Below, one piece after another: positions 47,191-55,516 of a DNA stretch of 64,000 nt (positions within the stretch are counted from its first letter, which is position 1; every line of letters begins with the position of its first letter). The DNA comes from Rhodococcus sp. 06-462-5 (GTDB lineage: Bacteria; Actinomycetota; Actinomycetes; Mycobacteriales; Mycobacteriaceae), in the NCBI RefSeq assembly GCF_002258315.1, contig NZ_NOYD01000037.1:1-64000 (forward strand). The letters run 5' to 3'. Under the pieces are notes generated by a model. The model ran no database searches and had not been told where the DNA came from. It worked only from the letters and a program-made list of their open reading frames with translations. Position numbers and translations under genes: made by a program.

Positions 47191-49037
47191 CAGTGCGACA
47201 CCGCCCTCAGCGACAGCGTCTCGCGCAACGTCGAGTCGTCGAGCGCCGCCAGAGCCGACTCGTTGTTGCCCTCGGTCAAACCAGCTATCGCCTTCTTCCG
47301 CCTGTGGAGTGACGCGATGTGCTCCTCGAGTGTTCCTTCCGTCGTGAGTGCCATGACCGTCACCTGTGACTTCTGTCCGATGCGGTGCACCCGGTCGGTA
47401 GCTTGTGCCTCGACCGCGGGGTTCCACCATCGGTCGTAGTGGATCACCGTGCTGGCGCGGGTGAGATTGAGGCCGTACCCCGCCGCCCTCAGACTGAGAA
47501 CCATGACAGGGGATCGGTCGCTGTTCTGGAATTCGTCGACCATCTTGTCGCGCTTGTCCACGTCGAGTCCGCCGTGGAAAAACGGAATCGGGGCTCCGGT
47601 GAGGCCTTCGAGATGCTTTGCCAGGATCTCTCCGGTCCGACGGTACTGAGTGAACACGAGCGCAGCCTGAGAGGATTCGGCAAGCTCTTCGATGATCTCG
47701 GTGAGCCTGTCGAGTTTGCCGGAGCGATCGGCCAATCGAGCCAAGTCTTCGTTGACAAGCCCAGGATGGTTGCAGATCAGTTTGAGCTGGGTGAGTAGTG
47801 CCAGCACTGCTGTCCCTCGTGCGCGGTACGAGCCGAATCCGGTATCGAATGCTTCCTCGACGGCCGAGTTGTACAGTGACGCTTGCTCGTTCGAGATCGG
47901 ACACAGTACATCGATGTGATGCTTGGGCGGAAGATCTGTCGCAACCTCGGCTTTCGTCCGCCGAAGAACGACCGGCGCGATCGCGTTCGACAGTTGTGCG
48001 AGTGCGGCCGCCGAGCCTCCCTGCTCGATGGGTGCCGAGAATCGTCGGGTGAACCGAGCTCGTGTTCCGAGCAGTCCGGGATTTGTGAGATCGATCAAGG
48101 CCCAGAGTTCGTCCATGCGGTTCTCGACGGGAGTGCCGGTCAAGGCGATGCGTGTGGTGGAATTCAGTCGACGCGCAGCGCGAGCAATCTTGGTCCGCGA
48201 GTTCTTCATCACGTGCGCCTCATCGAAGAACACAGTGCTCCAGGATATTTCGCTCAATCGATCTGTGTCGGTTCGCAGGGTGGGGTATCCGGTGACTGTC
48301 ACCCAACCCGCGTCGGCGCAGTGCTCGAGGGTGCGGGACGGTCCGCGGTACACGTTGACGACCAATTCGCCGTCGGAGAAGTTCTCGATCTCACGGCGCC
48401 AGTTGCTGATCAGCGACGTCGGGCAGACGACCAGGAAGCTGCCCTCGCCTCGCCGCGCTCCGACGATCATGTGCGAAATGGCCTGAAGCGTTTTGCCCAG
48501 TCCCATCTCGTCGGCGAGGATTCCACCGCCTCCCACCTCGTGAACGGTCGGTATCCAGGCCGCACCGTGTACTTGATAAGGCCTGGGTGTGAAGGCCGAC
48601 TCATGCTCGATCAGATGGTTCTGCATGTGCAGGCTGGCGCGGAGTGCGTCAGCGGCACCGTGTGCTGTGAACACGCTGGACCCGCCGGCGTTGGGAACCG
48701 CGTGCGCCGCAGGCGGGAGTGCGTCGACGAGCACTCGAGGAACTCCGCTCATGTCGGGGTTGTGCTCGACGTGGTTCAGGATCGCCAACCATCCGCGTGC
48801 CGACGTGCCTTCCGCAGAGTTGGTTGCGGTTCGGAGCGCGTCACCGTTTGCTGCCACGAGTCGCGCGTCCACAGTGCGCACGGCAACGGTTCCGTCCGCG
48901 CCGGGAACCGCAAGCTCGACGGGAGTGGACTCTCCGGCAGGCGTCGCCCCCGGTGTGCTGTGCCAGACGGCGAAACAATGACGGTGCGGCAGATAGGTGA
49001 CGTGCGTAGCTGAGTCTGTGTCGGCGGTCGAAAGCAT
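47190..49037 (-). CDS. SNF2/RapA-like DEAD helicase
   Basis: This protein of about 615 residues has an unassigned N-terminal ~160 residues and then a complete SNF2 motor: LADEMGLGKTLQA (motif I), VCPTSLISNW, FFDEAHVMKN (motif II), ALTGTPVENRMDELW (motif III), VFTQYRRTGEILAKHL, LSLRAAGYGLNLTRA and RVHRIGQKSQV. It should be an ATP-driven double-stranded DNA translocase. ATG 49037 is preceded by GGAGGG; the frame also has an ATG at 49118 with a poor site. It is coupled to the SWIM gene and has no methylase or nuclease neighbour. Confidence 0.92.
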   Translation of the reverse strand: MLSTADTDSATHVTYLPHRHCFAVWHSTPGATPAGESTPVELAVPGADGTVAVRTVDARLVAANGDALRTATNSAEGTSARGWLAILNHVEHNPDMSGVPRVLVDALPPAAHAVPNAGGSSVFTAHGAADALRASLHMQNHLIEHESAFTPRPYQVHGAAWIPTVHEVGGGGILADEMGLGKTLQAISHMIVGARRGEGSFLVVCPTSLISNWRREIENFSDGELVVNVYRGPSRTLEHCADAGWVTVTGYPTLRTDTDRLSEISWSTVFFDEAHVMKNSRTKIARAARRLNSTTRIALTGTPVENRMDELWALIDLTNPGLLGTRARFTRRFSAPIEQGGSAAALAQLSNAIAPVVLRRTKAEVATDLPPKHHIDVLCPISNEQASLYNSAVEEAFDTGFGSYRARGTAVLALLTQLKLICNHPGLVNEDLARLADRSGKLDRLTEIIEELAESSQAALVFTQYRRTGEILAKHLEGLTGAPIPFFHGGLDVDKRDKMVDEFQNSDRSPVMVLSLRAAGYGLNLTRASTVIHYDRWWNPAVEAQATDRVHRIGQKSQVTVMALTTEGTLEEHIASLHRRKKAIAGLTEGNNESALAALDDSTLRETLSLRAVSH

Positions 49038-49192
49038 GCACCCTCCGGCGAAGTTCGTTGCCTCGGCTGGGTCCGAGGCTGCCAACACCGTACGCCGTCC
49101 GGTTGCTTTTCGCTCCATCCGATCGCGTTTGACAATTCCGAAAATTACTGTCCTACAGCGCTATCGAGCACCGTCTCGCGCGATGGATCGGA

Positions 49193-50011
49193 TCAGGATT
49201 GCTCGCGAGAACACCACCACGTCGTGCGACCGCCCACCGTTCCGCGGGCCATCGGCGCACCACATCGAGGGCACGCCGCATCTGCTCTTCGGAACGGAAT
49301 GATCTCCCCGGTGTGTACGCCACCCTTCTTTATCGCCGATCGAATCGCGCGGCGCAGAACAACGCGGAGTTCGTCCAGTTCCTCCGTCGTGAGCGTCTTG
49401 GCGCGCCTGGACGGGGATTGCTCGCTCTGCCACAGCACCTCGTCGGCCAGTAGATTGCCGACCCCGGCAATGGCCGACTGATCGAGTAACCGAGCCTTGA
49501 GAGGTGCACCGTTGGAACCGATTCGGTGACGGAAGTCGTCGCGGGTGATCTCCGCGGCATCCGGGCCGAGAGCGTCGATGTCGGGTTCGAGTCGAACCCG
49601 GCCGAGCCGGCGCTTGTCGAAGAGTCGAAGCTGCCCACCGTCGTCGAACGTCATGGAGAACCGCGTCCACTCGGGCTTGTCGGTCGGGCGCTCACCGACA
49701 TGGGGATCGCCCCCTCCGTGCTGCGAGGTGCGCTCACCGTCGGGAGCGGTCACGATGACGCGTCCACCCATGCCGAGGTGAATGCCCAGGGTCGGGCCGC
49801 TCGAGCCGTCGGCCGTGACGGTTTCGCACCACATCGCCTTGCCTCGTCGACGCGCCTCCGTGAGCTTGCCGCCTGTCAGTGCACGGGCAATATCGCCTGG
49901 CATGTGCGGTCGGCACTCGAACGTGTCGGTGTCGTCGATGTCGACGATGACGCGATCGAGCGCTTTTTCGACGACCTGTCGGGCGTTTTCCACTTCGGGT
50001 AGTTCCGGCAT
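49193..50011 (-). CDS. Fpg/Nei-family DNA glycosylase-AP lyase
   Basis: This 272-residue base-excision repair enzyme begins MPELPEVENAR, so it carries the catalytic Pro2 and Glu3. It has GIHLGMGGR, the central FDKRRLGRVRL, the helix-two-turn-helix LLDQSAIAGVGNLLADEVLW and a C-terminal zinc-finger region CPRCGAPMARGTVGGRTTWWC. The fourth zinc Cys is not seen (the protein ends CSREQS). It removes oxidised bases and nicks the strand. Whether it is Fpg- or Nei-like cannot be fixed from motifs alone. Confidence 0.9.
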   Translation of the reverse strand: MPELPEVENARQVVEKALDRVIVDIDDTDTFECRPHMPGDIARALTGGKLTEARRRGKAMWCETVTADGSSGPTLGIHLGMGGRVIVTAPDGERTSQHGGGDPHVGERPTDKPEWTRFSMTFDDGGQLRLFDKRRLGRVRLEPDIDALGPDAAEITRDDFRHRIGSNGAPLKARLLDQSAIAGVGNLLADEVLWQSEQSPSRRAKTLTTEELDELRVVLRRAIRSAIKKGGVHTGEIIPFRRADAACPRCGAPMARGTVGGRTTWWCSREQS

Positions 50012-50061
50012 GGATCCGGTGTACCCAATTCGCGGGCGCTATGCGCGGGTGCCGTCATCGG

Positions 50062-50508
50062 TCATTCATTCGACGCGTTCATGTCACATTCAGGCACCAG
50101 TGGACCCAGTTCGGCGTCGAGGACCTTTTGCACGACGCGCATCGCCGCCAGCGCGGCCGGTGCTCCGCAGTAGCCCGCTGTATGAATCACCGTCTCGGTG
50201 ATCTCCGTTCTGGTGAGGCCGTTGCGCAGCGCACCTCGTACGTGTCCTGCGAGTTCCTCGTGGGCGCGCAACGCGATGAGGATTCCGAGGTTGAGCAGGC
50301 TCCGGCTGCGGTGATCGAGACCGGGACGCGTCCACACGCCGCCCCACACGGTGTCGGTGACGAAGTCTTGCAGTGCAGCGGAGTCAGTGCTGGAGGCAGT
50401 GGCGAACGCTTTGTCGACGTACTCTTCGCCCATCACGTTCCGGCGGACCTCGAGCCCGTCCTCGAATCGCGGACCCCTGTTCCGATTGGCCGCCTCGTCG
50501 TCGATCAT
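50062..50508 (-). CDS. Carboxymuconolactone decarboxylase family protein
   Basis: This 148-residue protein has GLEVRRNVMGEEYVDKAF, LDHRSRSLLNLGILIALRAHEELAGHVRGAL (in pieces) and EVIHTAGYCGAPAAL-like EITETVIHTAGYCGAPAALAA. This is close to 4-carboxymuconolactone decarboxylase (PcaC) of the protocatechuate branch. It is isolated from other pca genes, so a true PcaC role is unproven. ATG 50508 has a GGAGAGGG ribosome-binding site. Confidence 0.85.
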   Translation of the reverse strand: MIDDEAANRNRGPRFEDGLEVRRNVMGEEYVDKAFATASSTDSAALQDFVTDTVWGGVWTRPGLDHRSRSLLNLGILIALRAHEELAGHVRGALRNGLTRTEITETVIHTAGYCGAPAALAAMRVVQKVLDAELGPLVPECDMNASNE

Positions 50509-50588
50509 GGTGTTCCCTCTCCGTCGTCTGCGCTGTCGACAGATCATGGCAGGGGGTTCAGTGGAACAGAAGGCGGAGGGGAGCTCGG

Positions 50589-50816
50589 CTAGGGTTCGAT
50601 CTGTTCTGTATTCGTGCGGGGATCCCCGTGATCGTGTGGGGCGATCCCACTTTCGCGCGGCGCGCCCATGTAGGCCGATCCTCCGACAGCACTGTCGATT
50701 CCGTGGAAACGGCCGCGCCGCATGCGCGAGCGAAGTATGCGGGCGATGACAACGAAGACACCCAGAACGACGGCGAACCCGGCGATCACGGCAATCAGCG
50801 CCAACGATGTTTCCAT
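50589..50816 (-). CDS. Small single-pass membrane protein, hypothetical
   Basis: This 75-residue protein is called from a strong ribosome-binding site (GGAG, six bases before ATG 50816) and a clean hydrophobic N-terminal segment (LALIAVIAGFAVVLGVFVVIA, about residues 5-25) followed by a basic stretch RSRMRRGR. The remaining tail is hydrophilic. The likely topology is an N-terminal membrane anchor with a cytoplasmic tail. No family is recognised. Confidence 0.6.
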   Translation of the reverse strand: METSLALIAVIAGFAVVLGVFVVIARILRSRMRRGRFHGIDSAVGGSAYMGAPRESGIAPHDHGDPRTNTEQIEP

Positions 50817-51210
50817 GACAGTCTCCGATCCTCGCCGTCGTAAACCCGACCGGTCTGTCGATTATCGGGCATGGGAGCGACTCGGGTGATGGAACCAGGA
50901 CGCATGTGTCTGTCGATCTGCTCAGCGCGGAGAAACCGGCCCACCGTCACGGTCGTCGTGCGAAGGCCGTCTGTCGTCGGAGACGTGTTCTGCGCGAGTT
51001 GCTTCGAGGAACAGCTGAAGAAAGGAAGAATGCGCGCCTCGTTCCTGCGCCGTACTTTCCTCTCGGGGGCCTTCCGATGCCTTCGACATAGCGATTCGCA
51101 CTCCTCCCGTGTCGGCGAACAACAGTCTCAGATTCTGAATAGTCAAGCAACTGAGACAGTAGGTACAAACCGTGGCACTAAGTGAACGATCGGAGGGAGG
51201 TGGCGATCGA
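50817..51210. other. Intergenic stretch with no gene seen
   Basis: About 390 bases between the small membrane protein and a decayed regulator. Frames here are short, lack ribosome-binding sites and show no family similarity. The base composition is slightly more AT-rich around 51115-51180 than in the flanks. Confidence 0.5.
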
Positions 51211-51560
51211 TCAACCCCTGACGGTGTGAATGGCGGCGAGCGTGCCCAGAAGCTGCAACGCGTCGGCGAAGGGGCTGCTCGGTTCGGCGTGACAGGCAAC
51301 CAGGGTCTGGCCAACGGTGCCCGAAATTGTCAGTTTCTCGTGCCGAAGGTCGAGGGGCCGACCTCGGGGTGATCGAGGAGGCTGCTGCCGCCCGTTCTGA
51401 GGTGTACGTCCTGGCGCGCCCACAGCCGCTTGAACTCCGCGCTCGCGATCGACAGCTCGCCGACCAGGGCGGTGAGAACCTCGTCGTCGAGATGTGTCGC
51501 CGAGACGGCCCGAATTGCGGCCGCGGCGTCGAGAGTGGCCGGAGGTGCGTCGCAGCCGTG
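51211..51560 (-). pseudogene. Remnant of an XRE/MmyB-type regulator (C-terminal part, frameshifted)
   Basis: Two frames together encode the ligand-binding C-terminus of MmyB-type regulators. The first frame reads DEVLTALVGELSIASAEF, KRLWARQDVHLRTGG and LDHPEVG. The second reads PLDLRHEKLTISGTVGQTL, VACHAEPSSPFADALQLL and GTLA up to a stop at 51211. The switch falls at a short G run (C run on the coding strand) near 51354-51358, consistent with loss of one base. The N-terminal HTH is absent: the remnant begins right after the stop of the acyl-CoA-ligase-like gene, as if that gene replaced it. Confidence 0.7.
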
Positions 51561-51574
51561 CTGTCGAGTAGGGG

Positions 51575-53638
51575 TTACATCCCAGCGGCGGTGGGCGGCT
51601 CGATCAGCATCCTCTTGATCACCTTGCCGGTCGCGGTTCTGGGCAGTTCGTCGAGGAACGTGATGTCGCGAGGAACACAGAAGCGGCTCAACCGATTTCG
51701 AATATAGGCGCGCACCATGTCCGCGTCGAGGCCTGCCGATCCGCGGCCGACGACGAATGCGGCCAAGCGCTGCCCGTATTCGGGGTCGGGCACACCGACG
51801 ACCGCAACTTCGCCGACCTGGGGAAGATTGGCGATGGCATCCTCGACGGGGCCGGGAAAGACGTTCTCGCCTCCGGAGATGATCATCTCGTCGTCCCTGC
51901 CGCAGACGAACAGCCTTCCGTTGCAGTCGATGTACCCGAGATCGCCGGTGTCCATCAGGGCAGCTCCGCGGGCGGACGCCGTCGACGGCGGTTCGGCGTT
52001 GGTGTAGCCGTCGAACAACATGTCGTTGCCGACGAATATTCGGCCGAGAGTTCCCACCGGAACGGCAGAACCGTTCGCGTCGAGCACGGCGACCGTCGTA
52101 CCCAGAGGGGGGCGCCCGGCGGTGGCGGGGGCTGCGCGCAGGTCTTCGGGGGTCGCGATCGTGGCCCACGAGACCTCGGTGGAACCGTAGAAGTTGTAGA
52201 GGACGTCACCGAAGACGTCCATGAAACGGCTGACGGTCGATCCGGTCAATGCCGACCCACTGCATGCGACAACTCGCAGGCTCGAGGTGTCGTACCGTGA
52301 TCGAACCTCGTCGGGCAGGTCGAGTATTCGCTGCAGCATGATCGGAACCGCGATCAACGAGGTACATCTGTGCGCCTGAATCGCCCGCAGGCAGTCCTCC
52401 GGATCGAATCGGTCCTGGAGAACCACCGTTGCGCGCAGGGGAGTACTGATCTGCAGTGCCGCCAGCCCCCAGCTGTGGAACATCGGTGCCGCGATCAACA
52501 TCCTCTCGTTCATCCGAAGGGGCATGCGAGACAGCATGGCCGCCACGGTTCCGAAGCCCTTCGGTGTAGGACGAACTGCCCCTTTCGGTGACCCGCTGGT
52601 CCCGGAGGTCAACACGACGACCGACCCGGGTCGATCCGGCCTCGTGAAGGTGGCCGACGGCGCTGCGACGAAGTGTTCGAGGGTGCGCCGACGCGGAACG
52701 GCGGTATGGGACGACAGGCTCACACGGGCCACGTCGTCGGGCAGGTAGCGCACCATCGAATCGAACTCGTCGTCGACGAACAGTATTCGGAGCTGGTGGC
52801 GGGCGGCGATCGTCTCGATCTGGCGGGCAGCGAGGCCGGTGTTGAGAAGGACCACCTCGACCCCGAGCATGCCGCAGGCGACGGTGCACTCGATCATCGC
52901 CGAGTGGTTGCGGGCCAGAATTCCGACGGTGCTTCCTGGACTGATTCCGGACGCGTCGAGACCCGCCGCGATGCGGTGCGATCGATGGTGGATCTCAGCG
53001 AAGGTCCGGGTGCCTCGGTCGTCTATCAGGGCGATCTCGTTCGGGGACTTCGCTGCAGCCGCCGCGAAGCCACCGCCCAGGGTGAAGCCCCATTTGGCCA
53101 GCGAGTTCAGTTGCTTGTACGCACGGTCGGGACGTGCAGCACGAATGACGCCGGTTCCCACCATCGTCTTCATGATCGCCAGCGGCAGCGACCGCGAATC
53201 CCCGGAGTTGGTCACGATCGATGTCGAGGTCCCGGAAAGGGAGTTCTCCAGTCGGCGCAGACCACCCATCACCCAATCGATTACGGCACGGTTGTGTTCG
53301 GGTTGGGGCGAGTAGGACCCCCCGAGCCCGGCTCGGAACACTGTGACATCGATCTTCGTCTCGCCGGCCGAGCGCGCAGTGAGAGTGAATCTGACGAATC
53401 CGCCGGATTCGACATGCTCGATGGTGATGATCGGCCGGTTGCGTCTGTTCACCACCAGGTCCAGTGCGTGCTCGACACCATTGACTCCGCACAGATAGCC
53501 GGCCGTGGATTCACGGAGCATGCAGTAGTCGAGCCCGGGGAAGTAGCGCGGAAACAATTCGACCGCGCTCAAGACCCCGCATACCTGCTCGATGTCGTGT
53601 GCAAAGACCGTGCTGCAGTCGATGACATCCGAGACCAT
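51575..53638 (-). CDS. Fusion of SRPBCC-like domain and AMP-dependent acyl-CoA ligase
   Basis: This protein of about 687 residues has an N-terminal ~135 residues with an SRPBCC/cyclase-like pattern (CSTVFAHDIEQVCGVLSAVE, FPRYFPGLDYC, ITIEHVESGGFVRFTL). A full acyl-CoA-ligase/adenylation enzyme follows: VVLTSGTSGSPKGAVR, YNFYGSTEVSWATIA, DTGDLGYIDCNGRLFVCGR and late PRTATGKVIKRML, with the catalytic Lys. The substrate is unknown. ATG 53638 has a GGGGGTGG site; the frame is open to 53761. The gene abuts the MmyB-type remnant. Confidence 0.85.
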   Translation of the reverse strand: MVSDVIDCSTVFAHDIEQVCGVLSAVELFPRYFPGLDYCMLRESTAGYLCGVNGVEHALDLVVNRRNRPIITIEHVESGGFVRFTLTARSAGETKIDVTVFRAGLGGSYSPQPEHNRAVIDWVMGGLRRLENSLSGTSTSIVTNSGDSRSLPLAIMKTMVGTGVIRAARPDRAYKQLNSLAKWGFTLGGGFAAAAAKSPNEIALIDDRGTRTFAEIHHRSHRIAAGLDASGISPGSTVGILARNHSAMIECTVACGMLGVEVVLLNTGLAARQIETIAARHQLRILFVDDEFDSMVRYLPDDVARVSLSSHTAVPRRRTLEHFVAAPSATFTRPDRPGSVVVLTSGTSGSPKGAVRPTPKGFGTVAAMLSRMPLRMNERMLIAAPMFHSWGLAALQISTPLRATVVLQDRFDPEDCLRAIQAHRCTSLIAVPIMLQRILDLPDEVRSRYDTSSLRVVACSGSALTGSTVSRFMDVFGDVLYNFYGSTEVSWATIATPEDLRAAPATAGRPPLGTTVAVLDANGSAVPVGTLGRIFVGNDMLFDGYTNAEPPSTASARGAALMDTGDLGYIDCNGRLFVCGRDDEMIISGGENVFPGPVEDAIANLPQVGEVAVVGVPDPEYGQRLAAFVVGRGSAGLDADMVRAYIRNRLSRFCVPRDITFLDELPRTATGKVIKRMLIEPPTAAGM

Positions 53639-53824
53639 GCCCCACCCCCGTGCCTTGCCGAGCCGACAGCAATGCCGACGCAGCACCGACCAGGGGATGG
53701 CGGCGCGCACCTGGAACGGGTCATCCGCCTGGATGAAGTCGTCATCGTAAACCCGGCGCACGGTTGTGTGGGCGAAATCGGCCGAAGTCGATCTCGAATC
53801 GTTCGACTTCTTCTGTACAGACCG

Positions 53825-55429
53825 TCAGAACTGAATACCGAGCGACCATGCGAACACCGTGTACGCGGCGATGGTGATCAGTGAGATAGCGATCAGATTG
53901 AGCCAGAAGCCGCCTCGCATCATCTGGCCGATCGTGATGTAGCCACTGGCGTAGGACACCGCGTTCGGTGGAGTCGCCACAGGCAGCATGAACGCACAGG
54001 TGGCCGCAAGCGCTACCGGGACGGTCAGAACCAGAATATCGATGTTCATGCCCATCGCGACGCCACCTGCGACCGGAAGGAACGTTGCTGCCGTCGCGGT
54101 ATTGCTGGTGATCTCGGTCAGGAAGATGATCGCGGCCGTGGCGACGACGACCAACAAGACCACCGGAATGGTGTCGAGGCCACCTGCGACGCTGCCGATC
54201 CAGTCCGTCAGGCCACTCGACTCGAACTGGGCCGACAGGGCAAGCCCGCCGCCGAACAGCAGCAACACGCCCCAGGGCAGCTTGACGGCGGTCTCCCAGT
54301 CGATCAGACGGACGCCCTTCTTGCTTCCGCCGGGTAGCAGGAACAGGAGCAGTGCTGCTGTCATGGCTATCCCGGTATCGGAGATCGGGGCATCGTCGAA
54401 GATCAGCGGAACAGCCACCCACGACACGGCTGCCAGGCAGAAGATGATCGCGACCCGGATCTCACCCTGCGACATCCTGCCCAGGGCGTCGAGTTCACCT
54501 CTGATCAGCTGCTTGCCACCGGGTATGTCGTCGATCTCCGGCTTGAACATCACGTGGGTCAACAGGAACCAGGCGATCACGAGCAGGATCACGGCGAGCG
54601 GAACACCGGCGATCATCCATTGGAGGAACCCGATCGTGATTCCCTGCCCCTCCAGGTAACCCACCAACAGAGTGTTGGGTGGAGTGCCGATTATGGTTCC
54701 GAGCGAGCCGATCGACGCCGCATAGGCGATGCCGAGCATCAGAGCGGTCCCGAAGTTGCTCTTGATGACGGCCTGGGTGATGGTTTCGTCGTCGGGGGCG
54801 GAGTCGCCGCCGGTGCCCGGCACCGCTCCGGCCTTCTTGCCGATGTCGAGAACCAGAACCAGCACCGATACACCGATCGGGATCATCATGACGGCGGTGG
54901 CCGTATTGGACACCCACATCGACAGAAAGCCTGTCGCGATCATGAACCCGGCGATCACCATCGTCGGTTTGGTGCCCATGGCGTTGACGGTCAACAGGGC
55001 TATCCGTCGGTGCAGATTCCACCGTTGCATGGCCAGCGCCAGGAGGAACCCGCCCATGAACAGGAAGATGATGTTGTTGCCGTAGGAGGCTCCGACATCG
55101 TTGACGGCGACATCGGAATCGAGGACCGGAAAGATGACGAGGGGCAGCAGCGCGGTTGCCGGGATGGGCACCGCCTCCGTCATCCACCAGATACCCATCA
55201 AGACGGCGGTGCCTGCGGTCAGACGCGCTGGATGCGCTACGTCATCAGGGAGAACCAGGTACACGAGAATGGCCAACAGGATGCCTGCGCCGAGGCCGAC
55301 CCATTGACGCTTGCGGCGACCGGGCTGCACCTCGTCCTCTCGTTCTCCGGCCGACCTCTGATCCACCTCGTCGAAGGCGTGGCCTTCGGATGAGCGCCCG
55401 GCCTTCTCCTCGTCGCCGACCTGCGTCAT
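53825..55429 (-). CDS. DASS (SLC13) family Na+-coupled anion/dicarboxylate transporter
   Basis: This 534-residue membrane protein has a hydrophilic, charged ~45-residue N-terminus followed by many hydrophobic segments. Family signatures include two SNT motifs (MWVSNTATAVMMIPIG and ITSNTATAATFLPVAG), IIGTPPNTLLVGYL and the late LPVATPPNAVSYASGYI. It should import dicarboxylates, sulfate or related anions with Na+. ATG 55429 has GAGGAGG upstream. Confidence 0.92.
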   Translation of the reverse strand: MTQVGDEEKAGRSSEGHAFDEVDQRSAGEREDEVQPGRRKRQWVGLGAGILLAILVYLVLPDDVAHPARLTAGTAVLMGIWWMTEAVPIPATALLPLVIFPVLDSDVAVNDVGASYGNNIIFLFMGGFLLALAMQRWNLHRRIALLTVNAMGTKPTMVIAGFMIATGFLSMWVSNTATAVMMIPIGVSVLVLVLDIGKKAGAVPGTGGDSAPDDETITQAVIKSNFGTALMLGIAYAASIGSLGTIIGTPPNTLLVGYLEGQGITIGFLQWMIAGVPLAVILLVIAWFLLTHVMFKPEIDDIPGGKQLIRGELDALGRMSQGEIRVAIIFCLAAVSWVAVPLIFDDAPISDTGIAMTAALLLFLLPGGSKKGVRLIDWETAVKLPWGVLLLFGGGLALSAQFESSGLTDWIGSVAGGLDTIPVVLLVVVATAAIIFLTEITSNTATAATFLPVAGGVAMGMNIDILVLTVPVALAATCAFMLPVATPPNAVSYASGYITIGQMMRGGFWLNLIAISLITIAAYTVFAWSLGIQF

Positions 55430-55516
55430 GGAACCTCCTCGGTGTGGACGTTTCATCACCCTAACGCGTGAAATGTCCGGAAGGTCCGAATCGGGCAGCG
55501 TCGACGCCTGCCTCGC

